Of a stretch of 64,000 nucleotides of DNA, positions 55,147 to 64,000 are shown piece after piece (position 1 is the first letter of the stretch; each line of letters starts with the position of its first letter). The notes under the pieces were generated by a model, which saw nothing but the letters and a program-made list of their open reading frames with translations, did not search any database and was not told where the DNA came from. Made by a program: the position numbers and the translations under genes. Source of the stretch: Rutstroemia sp. NJR-2017a BVV2 (lineage: Eukaryota; Ascomycota; Leotiomycetes; Helotiales; Rutstroemiaceae); assembly GCA_002946415.1 (NCBI GenBank), contig NJPS01000041.1, positions 434,001 through 498,000 on the forward strand, given 5' to 3'.

Positions 55147-56074
55147 ATGACCTATCCCCAGAACTATGAGTATGCAATAAGCGAAAGGTTGGGCGGTATT
55201 AAAATAGCAACAGCCGAGGTCACGCCCAGTTCTAATTCATATGCCAGGGGAAGATCATCAAGCGTCTTACCAGATGGTGCGCATTACCCACAGTTTGAGA
55301 GAGTTGCGGACCATTTCCCCTTTGCTAATTCGATCTCTAGATTATGATACAAGACCTGCAGGCGTTCCCTCCAGGCACGTCCAAGGAGGTGCTAATGATA
55401 GATATTACCATGCACCGATGCCATCCGCCCGGTATGATACACATGCGTCGAGTTCTCGTCCCTTGAGAGGAGAAGAACAGAGAAGAGAAGAACAGAGAAG
55501 AGAGGAACAGAGAAGAGAAGAAAGGAGAAGGAAAGAAAGGAGAAGGGAAAGGGAAGAACAGAGAGGAGACGGCTACTATCCGGATCAATATGCGCCGACT
55601 TCTCATTACTCGACAAGAGAAGGGAAAAGACCAGTTCAAAGATCACCATCCCCACCCCGACACCAAAGACCCCCTCCTAGGCCCGCAGCGCCGGACCCTC
55701 CCAGCATCCGTCGCCACACAAACGAACACCGCGAAGCCCCCCAGAAACCAATGATTATCAACGCTCCTCCACGGCGCGACGGCACTCCCCACGAATGCGG
55801 GCCCCGCGGCCCTATGTGGTGGGCTGGCAACTGGGAAGTCTTCTGCCGCAAGGGTGAACTCAAGGTTGACCACGAGAATCAACGCAAGGAAGAATACCAC
55901 CTGGTCGCGATAAAGGCGATTGTCAAGCACCCGAAGGTGAAGGCGCCGAGCAGTAGTGATATTCTGGATCTACAGGATAATTATGCCGTTAAGTGGGTGT
56001 CCGCGGGCGATGGCAGGTATTGCCCCATGAAGCGACTGCCAGTTTGGGACTGCTGTAAAAATGTTGACGTATAG
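55147..56074 (+). CDS. hypothetical protein with charged repeats
   Basis: The model has exons 55147-55276 and 55341-56074 (64-bp intron with branch GCTAAT and acceptor TCTAG but a non-standard donor GTGCGC), giving 287 aa. It starts MTYPQNYEYAISERLGG. A tract of EEQRR units (15-bp tandem repeats at about 55,474-55,545) is followed by RRRKERRRERE. A Pro/Arg-rich linker and a C-terminal region with HECGPRGPMWWAGNWEVFCR, KAIVKHPKV, VKWVSAGDGRYCPMKRLPVW come next. The tryptophans and cysteines suggest a small folded C-terminal domain. No family is recognised. The C-terminal exon is the more certain part. Confidence 0.5.
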
Positions 56075-58050
56075 GTTTAAGAGAGAGAATGGGAAGATTG
56101 TGAAGACGTGAGAGGAGGGGCTGGGATGGGTTGAGTGGTGGATTAGGTGGATGGGTTCTCCCTATCGCTTGTATATCATGGGTGTAGCTCGCGGGAATGG
56201 AAAGAGGTTTGTCGATGGTTGGTTGGAATAATACGAGGGGAATGATTATGATTATGATGGTTTGAAAACATCTAGGCGGGCGAAAGTAAATTGTGAAGTA
56301 ACTTGTTCGAGCTTGAATGCCTGTGAGAGACGAAAACGTATAAATATATCGTGAGGGTGTGTTATATATCTATGAACATATAACATATCAAAGAAGTAGA
56401 ATTCTTACTACGACATTTATGCCATCGAGTGAAGAAAATTGGAGTCGGGAAGAACTGGAAGTTTTTAGTCTTCGAGGGTTGGTGAACAGATGGCTCTCTG
56501 AGCCAAAAGCGCAAGCTCCCAACTACCTGCCATAACAACAACAACATCAAAAAGAATGACACCCAACAATAACCCAACCGTACGACACGAATCTGTAAGG
56601 TTGCCGAGGTTCCTCATTCAATTATGGATTTATTACCACGACGAGATGAGATTCAGAATATGCCGGAAGTGAGTACGGTGCATATATATATGGCCTACCG
56701 TAGCTCATCGAAAATTGAGATGGGGTTCCTGGATCGCGAAAATGGAGCATTTCTGTTTCTCTTCGAGTTTCGAATCCTCCTTTGACGGAGGAGTTTCCTG
56801 GGGCGGTATTCGAAATGTACTTGCGATTATGATTTGGTTCGGTGTTGAGCTGGTTTGTTGGCGGATGAGAGGACTGAATATATGCAGACAATTAATATAC
56901 TCGGAGGTATCGTTGCTGGATACTACCAGTTCTACTGTCACTAATATTTCACGGCCTAGATGCAACTATACCTCACAAGAAGCAGCCAGAGCTACTGCCG
57001 ACAAACCTCCTCTCCTCCTCCCCCTCACAATGACTCGAATAAGAATAGAATATTCCCCGACACTGCACACACTTTTCCAACCACTCACAAGCTCCTCCCT
57101 CTTTCCAGGAAGAGCAAATAAGGTTAAACACAAGCTCGTGGGTCTCACTCTAATGCGCAAACCGTCGTGAAGTCATGGCAATCCTGATATTTAAATCTCC
57201 AAACGCAGTTTTCCATCTGTGTGGTGTTTCGGATCTGAAGCACGTCCAGTGTCCGAACTGGCCGGTGGCGCAGCCCCCAGCGCATAAGCGGATTTCTTCA
57301 TCTCATGTTCTGGTGGAGTTGCTGCTTCAGTTGCCGAGTCGATCTGAACTTATCGGATGCGTTCATCGCATTGTATTTTCGGACTTTGGTTTGATGAAGC
57401 TATGTGTTTGTGTACTATACAAGAGCTAGTCCTAGTACTAGAGACGGTGTGTTTCGGCGTGGAAAGAAGTCTTCCGCAAGAAACTGTCGTGATGTATGTG
57501 CTATGTACAGTACTCTGGAGCCGTGATGCTCTAGAATACAATTCAAGTGAGATTTACATCAACAGCACTCATATTGCTACGCCTTCGAACTCCTTTCTGT
57601 ATTGGAGAAAATATCATGAAGCATCACAAAAATTGGGATCGCCAAGCAGCATGTCAAACTCGCCCCGCGTTTGGAATCCTGGGGACCCCTGCTTACTTCT
57701 GCCACTCACGGGCCCGGCATCTTACCCTCTCCAGCAAAGGTCCGTATCATGTGTCTGTAGAGCAGGAGTAATGAACACCAACGGTTTCGAATGTGCTCCG
57801 TCAATAACAGCTATACATAAGTATATCGCTATGCAAAGGTCTGGAATACTTTGTAAGGGTTTTGCGTGTTTGCCATCTTTTCATCATTTACGTTCTTTCA
57901 GCTGTGCTGTCCATTCTCTTGCCGGTCTTTCATCGACGCGGTCTATTATTCATTCTTTAATACTTTTGAGCTGTTTTATTAGTTACGTCTGCAAACTATT
58001 CATTCCATATATCACTGTAAATAACAATTCGTTAAATCGCATTACTCACG
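56075..58050. other. intergenic
   Basis: No gene is supported. Frames at 56715-57170 and 57357-58106 have poor composition; the second overlaps the start of the wall-protein gene in another frame. Confidence 0.4.
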
Positions 58051-61003
58051 ATGCGCTTCAGCTCTTCCTTAACTACGCTGCTTGCGGCGGTTACTGTCAA
58101 CGCTGAATTTTTACTTCCTCAACCCATGAGCAATATCCCCACAGGCTTACCGGATCGCATAACATGGACGACCGGTTCAATCTCTGGCCCTCTTTCTCTA
58201 TATCTTGTTCCAGCAGGTTCACAAGATCCCGACTCAGCCATCATCACAATCGCTGACCAAATCCCAAATTATGGCATCTACCAATGGGTTCCACGAGACA
58301 CGATCGAAACCTCAGAATCAGCATTCTCAATCCTGATGGTGGATTCCACAAACTCGATGACCGTCTCAAGCACCTTCTACCTAGAAGGTCTTCTGTCTGC
58401 CCCATCAAACGCAGACCTCCGTAGAAGAGACCCCGTCTACATCCGTACGAAAGAATCATCCTCAGAATCAAGCAAATCCAACCAATCCGTGGCCCTAAAT
58501 CCCGCAGAAAATACCTGCGGACCTCCGGTCACAGTTACGCAAACGATGATTCTGCGCGGGACGGGCGGTGAGAGTACCAAGACGAAGGGTTCCAGTAATG
58601 CAGGTTCAACTGGGACTTTGTCGTCGGTGGGGAATGGAGGGAAGAACTCGACGGGTAGTGCGGATGGTTCGAGTGGGAAGGCGGGTTCGAAGGGTTCGGC
58701 TGGTCTGGGATCGGCTGCGTCGGGGAATGCAACTTCTAGTGCGGATAGTTCGAATGGGAAGGCTGGCGCGAAAGGTGAAGCTGGAAAGGGATCTGGGGAG
58801 AAGAAAACGACTTCGGTTGCTATCGCTTCGAGTGTGAAGGCCTCGGCTTCGGTTGTGGAGACAAAATCCGCATCTTCTGCTGTCGAGTCCAAAGCCACGT
58901 CTTCTGCTGTCGAGTCCAAAGCCACGTCTTCTGCTTTCGAGTCCAAAGCCACGTCTTCTGCTGTCGAGTCCAAAGCCACGTCTTCTGCTGTCGAGATAAA
59001 AGTCTCAGCTTCTAGTTTGGAGACGAAAGCCTCAGTTTCTAGTGTGGAGACAAAAGCTTCAGCTGCTAGTGTGAACACGAAGGAATCACTTTCTAGTATC
59101 GATTTAAAAACCTCAGCAGCCAGTGCGAACACAAAGGAATCACTTTCCAGTGTCGTGGCAAAACCCACGTCTTCTGCTGTCGACCCAAAAGCATCATCTG
59201 GTCAAAAATCCTCTGAGTCAAAGAACCCAACTTCTGTTTCCACCGCTGCGAAAGAAACACCCTCTTCTAATGCCGACTCTAAGGGGTCATCTGATCAGCA
59301 ATCTTCCTCGCCAAAGAATCCTAATGCAGACAACTCGAGTGGAAAAGACTCGTCTGCGAATGCAGACTCGAAAGGATCATCTGATCAACAGCCCTCTGCA
59401 GCCAAAAACTCGACTTCCAAGGCCGTTGCAGCAAACGAGGAGAAGGCTTCATCTGAACAGAAATCTTCACATGGTTCTAGGTCGCTCTTTGACTTTTTTG
59501 GTGTACAGTCCAAACATAATTCTGGTTCGAATTCCGATTCATCCAAAGGAAGCAAGGAAAATGGCCAGGGATCAGGATCTGGTGCGAAATCTAAGGGATC
59601 CCAAGCTCAGACTGCGTGCTCTACTGTAACGACCATAATTTATGTGTCTGAGGATTCAGCGGGTCGACGGACAACTCTTAATGCTGTATGTTCTTCTCTA
59701 CCATCCTATCTTCTCTTTCTTCCGGCTTATCGGCCCATTCTATCGTTTTCTACTGAATTCATATTTGCAAATGGAACTAACCTCATTCATACAGACAAAT
59801 GCCCAGCTACAAACCACCACAGCTAAAGGATCCACTTCGCAATCTCTCGTCTCGGTCACTTTGGCTTCCACCACTGCTGCAGCATCCCTCAATGCAACGG
59901 CCATTCTGTCCAATTCCTCAGTCATAGCTGTTACTACTGCAGCAGTATCTCTCAACGCATCCTCTGTCTCTAATTCCTCAATCATAGCCGCCGCCACTAC
60001 GGCCCTATCCCTCAACGCATCCGTGGTTTCTAATTCTTCGATCATAGCTGCTGCCACCACAGCACTATCTCTCAACGCGTCCTCGGTTTCCAATTCCTCA
60101 ATCACAGCCGCCACAACCACAGCACTATCCCTCAACTCCTCATCCATCTCCAACTCCTCCCTCCCCGCTTCATCAACCCTCACCACCCCCCTCTTAACCA
60201 CCTTCTCCGCCCTTCCCACCTCTCTCTCCACCACCCTCTCCATCACACCCGTCACTTTCTCCACAATTTCCATCTCCAACTCCATGCCCTCACCCGCCGC
60301 CCCACAACCCATGAACTCGCCCGTCTCCGTCGAAGCCGCTTCCTCAGTCCTTACTTTACCACTCGTAACTACATTCCCCCCCCTCCCTACTTCTCTATCT
60401 ACTACTCTCCCCATCACATCTGTCACCTTCTCCACGCTCAGCACTTCCACTTCTGTGAAAAACGTTGTCTCGTCTTCTGTCGATGTCTCCGTTGCAGCGG
60501 CTCCGTTCCCAGCTTCTTCGTCCGAGTCGGTAATCGATACTTCAACCGTTGCGCTGCTTTCCGAATCTTCTTCAGCCCTCGCCTCCTCCATCCTCATCGC
60601 CTCCTCCACCCTCCTTACATCCACCACCTCAGCCGAATCCACACTCATAACATCCACCGCCGCAGCCGAATCCACACTCATAACATCCACCACCGCAGCC
60701 GAATCCACCCTGCTTACATCCACCACCGCAGCCGAATCCACCACCATAGACTCAAGCCTCCCATCCGTCGTCCTCACTACAGCGAGTATCACCGCGCAAG
60801 CAGCTAGCCTGCCTTCAGCCGAGACGTCGGCGTTTTCGGGGTTGAGCATTATGGGGAATGCGACGGGGACGGCGAGTCCGGCGACGTTTACTGGGGCAGC
60901 AGCGAGGAGAGGGGGGGAGGGGATGCTGGGAGTTGGGAACGGGGCACAGGGTGTTTTGGGGATGGTGTGTATGGCGGTGCTGGGGGGGTTGGTTTTGGTT
61001 TAG
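58051..61003 (+). CDS. Ser/Thr/Ala-rich GPI-type cell-wall protein, Kre9/Knh1-like start
   Basis: This is a 947-aa secreted protein. Exons are 58051-59685 and 59795-61003 (109-bp intron, phase 0, joining RRTTLNA to TNAQLQ). A signal peptide covers residues 1-18 (MRFSSSLTTLLAAVTVNA). Residues about 19-110 resemble the Kre9/Knh1-type beta-sandwich (PF10342): P.G.P..ITWTTGSISGPLSLYL, YGIYQWVPRDT, FSILMVDS. The rest is low-complexity with three tandem arrays: SSAVESKAT (9 aa), a 20-aa ALSLNASSVSNSSIIAA-type unit, and STLITSTTAAE (11 aa). The C-terminus has a hydrophobic tail MLGVGNGAQGVLGMVCMAVL-GGLVLV after a small-residue stretch, fitting a GPI signal. It is probably heavily O-mannosylated and wall-attached; adhesin-like behaviour is inference. 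Confidence 0.85.
58873..59007 (+). repeat. 27-bp tandem repeat in the wall-protein gene
   Basis: Five units start at 58873, 58900, 58927, 58954 and 58981, coding SSAVESKAT; the third has F for V and the last is degenerate. Confidence 0.9.
59865..60170 (+). repeat. 60-bp tandem repeat in the wall-protein gene
   Basis: About five units code (A)TTALSLNASSVSNSSIIAA, diverging towards both ends; each has N-x-S sites. Confidence 0.8.
60605..60750 (+). repeat. 33-bp tandem repeat in the wall-protein gene
   Basis: Units at 60605, 60638, 60671 and 60704 code STL(L/I)TST(T/A)(S/A)AE, followed by a partial fifth. Confidence 0.85.
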
Positions 61004-64000
61004 AGGGGGAGGGATTGGGTAGTTTAGGGAGGTAGGTGTTGGTTTAAGTGTGGGGGGGAGAGATAGCTGGTTAGAGGAAAGGAGATGACAGATTAGGGGG
61101 GAGGAATTAACTGGTCAGTGGTGAAAATCAAATGACTAGGAAAACTTGGAAGATTATAAAAGAGGAAGAAGAATAAGAAGTGGATCTTGATCTATAATAT
61201 AAGATTGTACTCTATCAATCGATATACATGATGGATGGATTTGTATAGTTAATGAAAATACTCGTACTCATAATATGATTTTACTTTATTTGTGATGTTG
61301 GGTTCAAATGAGTAACACATTTAGTCAGTCCAGTTGCAAGATTCCGGTTCTTAATTGGAGGCAGAGGAATTATAAGAGTGATTGATGGTTGATATTAGAC
61401 TTGGGGGTAAAAAACGAGAAGAGCGCCTGTTGATGCGTTCGTTCTCCAGCTCTTCAATCTATCCAACAACTCAGAAAGATAATTGATATACCAGAATAAA
61501 GCCCGATATAGTTAATAAGTAGTTAATTTCCCCTTCAACCTACCCATTAGTTATTACAATCTACATATAAGTCCCCTCACCCGGTGAGCAGGTTCGCAGT
61601 CTACTTGGGGATGAGGGTGGCTTCAGTTTAGAGGAGAGAAGGGTGGGTTTAGGGGGGCGGGGATAGGATAAGGGGATTTGATCTTTTGATAAGGGAAAGC
61701 GGAATACGAAGTTCTGGGTGGAATGTTTGGAGGTTGATCTTGGTATGTTGGACATTTTACAGGTTGATGTAAGAATTACGATTGGAGAGTTGAAGTGGTT
61801 TGGAGGGTTTGTGGTGTAGGGATTGGTTTGTGGTTGGGTTTTTACTGATGTGAGAGAGTTTGGGTAGGGATGAGGGGGGGATACGGAGGGGTTGTTTGCT
61901 TGAGAGGAGGTGGTGGGTATCTACTGTAATGGATTTGGGAGGGAATATTGAGAAATTTTAGTAAGTAGGAAGATAGGTTTTGGATCATAGTATATTGCGA
62001 GGAAGTAGAGATAGTAGGGATCTTAAGGATTTGAAGGTGCAATGTAAGTAGAAACTAACAAGATACAGAAAAGGAGGCGAGAAGTTGAGAGGTAATGATC
62101 ACTTGGCTAAGTTGCTTTTGTAATGGATGAATATAGAGTGAAGAAGATATATATATTTCGAGTTTAAGCTTGACTGAATACTAGATATTTATACATATTC
62201 AGACATACTCTTCAGCTCAGTTTACATTAGCGGTTTACAGTGACGTGTGAGTAATTGATATATAGAGTATGTATACATCAATTGATATATGTGTATATAC
62301 TTAAATACAGCCAGATATTTATACCTACTTATCCGTCCGCCTCACACCAAAACCCACCCGAATTGCACATACTCTTCTTTCCTTCTTCTTTCCAATTCCA
62401 CCATCATATCTTGTATGTACACAAGCATTCCGGAAAATACATCAATCTGCATGCATGTCTCTCCCTATCCCACATGCACCTCTTTACCCCTGCTCTCCCT
62501 TCCTTCCTTCCATCTTCTCTGCAATTATCCCATGCCGTGCACCCTACCAACACAAACACCAATGCAGCAGTTCAGCGCCACTCCTCCCAATCCCAAACAT
62601 GGGATGACACCGAACCTCACACCATCCCGACGCATGCATCCCCCGCACCACAGCGCAGCTGTCAAAATCTCCACATCCCGTGCCGTCCCGTTGGAACGTG
62701 CATGTAAGATAATGCAGTATGCATCCTGGCGGGGAAAAAGGACAGTCATGATCGGGAATATATATGTATGTATGTATGTATGTAGCAAGGGAAATACAAG
62801 CCAAGCAGTACAACCACCAGAAAGTGGAAATTGCAAAAGAAGAAAATGCGCACTCTTGGCTTTGGTACAGAGACAGCCCGCCAGCCAGCTGGCGGTGAGG
62901 AATGCGTGCTGCTTGTGCAGTGCGGTGCTGGAAATTGCAGGAGATGTGCTGGCGGTGGAGTGACGGGGTGGAATGGATTATGGAGGGGGATGCGAAGCAG
63001 ACAGGTGGGTGTTAATGTAATGTAATGGTCATGTAATGCGGTGTAATACTGTGTAGTGTACATCGGGAAGTTTCTCAGCCATCCACGCAGCAAGCATTGT
63101 GATACCTCCCCTTATTTCTCTGCACACATCACCCCTCCGTCCATCACTCGGCCTAGTCGGTCTCCTGAATAAACGCCAGGCACGCAAGATCACAGAAGAG
63201 AACTAAAAGAAATCACCTTGGCATCCCTAGTAGAGACATCAAAGCTCCGAGTCCACTCCTTCGGACGAGTATCGGGATCTGGACGCTGTGTATCGTGGCA
63301 CGGGACTCGACTGACTCGGGCTTGGAAACGGACGGGTCGGTGAAAAAAAGGGAAAGAAGGGGAAGTATGGAGTGCAGTGTGCGCCTTGCAGATGAAAAAG
63401 TTCCGAGATTCTGCGGGAGGGAGGGAGAAATGCGGAGATTAGGTACTTATGTACATCTTGGGCTTGTGCATGCGTGCTTTACTGGTGATTGTGTGTATGT
63501 ATGTGTAGATGGGGTTGAGGAATGTGTTTCACAGACGGGCGGAGTTTTGAGTCAATGGGATGAGGATAGACGGATGTTGGTTGCGTCGGTGGGTGGGTTG
63601 GCGGTTTGTGAGATGAATTGACTTGACTGAACGGTACGGTACGGCTAAGTATCTGAGTTCTCGAACCCGATCCGATTTTGGTGATACTGTCTTGTACAGC
63701 ATAGTTTAGAAGCGGCCTATCTTCAAAACCTAACTTGCGCGAGGAATCCCCCAAACGCTTGTCACATCTATCCCAGGAACACCGAGATCTAACTCGATGT
63801 TCAGAGACACGACTTTAATGTGTGAGATTACGAGAGGGTTATGAGAGAGTAGTATTTTTGCAGCTAATGCTGAGGTCGTAGGTGGTACAAGATGTTGAAA
63901 AACACAGATGTATGAGGATGGAGTGTTTAAGAATAGTATAGCTAGCTCACGGTACGCCGCACAGTACAGTACGGCACAAAGCGGTATCTCACTCACTGCC
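61004..64000. other. intergenic to window end
   Basis: No gene is supported. The stretch has G-rich 3' flank (61.0-61.1 kb), a repeat fragment at 61,542, AT-rich DNA at 62.1-62.3 kb, a (TATG)n run near 62,763-62,782 and a pyrimidine-rich stretch at 62.35-62.55 kb. Open frames on either strand have no family features. Confidence 0.4.
61542..61605. repeat. fragment related to the 43,741-43,943 element
   Basis: ACCCATTAGTTATTACAA, then CCCCTCACCCGGTGAGCAGG-TTCGCAGTC matches the 3' end of the element at 43,885-43,940 in the same order. Confidence 0.5.

Noticed and set aside
56715..57170. 151-codon plus-strand frame
   Set aside because: No motif, no splice or leader context, and irregular composition.
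58437..59168. 243-codon minus-strand open frame
   Set aside because: It is a shadow of the same wall-protein repeats; no start context or family feature.
59740..60849. 369-codon open frame on the minus strand
   Set aside because: It is the complement of the Ser/Thr/Ala-rich repeats of the wall-protein gene; its composition (Glu/Val/Asp repeats) simply mirrors them.
62763..62782. (TATG)n run as a telomere-like or regulatory repeat
   Set aside because: It is a plain microsatellite; no telomeric TTAGGG and no neighbouring structure.
63730..63996. 88-codon minus-strand frame at the window edge
   Set aside because: The middle looks mildly coding-like, but there is no family feature and the upstream part is cut by the window end.

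Overview
This is a nuclear chromosome segment from a filamentous ascomycete (Pezizomycotina; the protein set would suit a Leotiomycete such as a Helotiales member, but that is inference). The reasons are: genes interrupted by short introns, mostly 47-110 bp, with GTRNGT donors and CTAAC/CTRAY branch points; single genes with their own promoters rather than operons; a dispersed 5S rRNA gene; and fungus-only families (Zn2Cys6 regulator, HET, SesA/NLR, SLATT_fungal-type, Sur7, Kre9/Knh1-type wall protein, secreted GH35 beta-galactosidase).

Layout. 1-6.5 kb: the 3' part of a Zn2Cys6 regulator, a two-TM SLATT-type protein and a long-N-terminus aquaglyceroporin. 9.5-11.2 kb: a CYP52-like P450 reading frame broken by two stops and a one-base deletion. 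11.3-13.7 kb: a tandem duplication carrying two small Cys-rich membrane proteins. 14-15.8 kb: repeats and a doubtful small gene. 15.9-19 kb: a secreted beta-galactosidase. 20-24 kb: a divergent gene pair, a SesA-like protein with a C-terminal FG-N-rich motif and an NLR (NB-ARC plus TPR) carrying a matching motif at its N-terminus. 24.7-31 kb: a housekeeping block of csn2, CWC25 and rho3. 31-34 kb: purine-rich DNA and an AT-rich transposon-like relic. 34-43.3 kb: a beta-trefoil-like protein, a DUF7580-type protein, a C2H2/acuF-type protein flanked by direct repeats, and a HET protein. 43.3-47.7 kb: repeat relics, a four-exon 124-aa gene and a 5S rRNA gene. 47.7-49.7 kb: a HET gene with an internal stop. 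50.4-61 kb: a Sur7-family membrane protein, two poorly known genes and a large Ser/Thr-rich GPI-type wall protein. 61-64 kb: no gene seen.

How the genes fit together. Two kinds of DNA alternate. The conserved cellular genes (csn2 for cullin deneddylation, CWC25 for splicing, rho3 for polarity and secretion, Sur7-type eisosome protein, aquaglyceroporin) look intact. Between them lie lineage-variable genes of the kinds used in fungal allorecognition and innate immunity (SLATT, SesA-NLR, DUF7580, C2H2/acuF-type, two HET proteins), mixed with duplications, broken genes and repeat relics. The strongest candidate for an interesting system is the SesA-like/NLR pair at 19,959-23,969. Its two products share a short motif at opposite ends, which is the arrangement known for amyloid-templated NLR signalling in fungi. 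Gene models were built by hand from splice-site consensus and reading-frame continuity; no alignment or database search was run.
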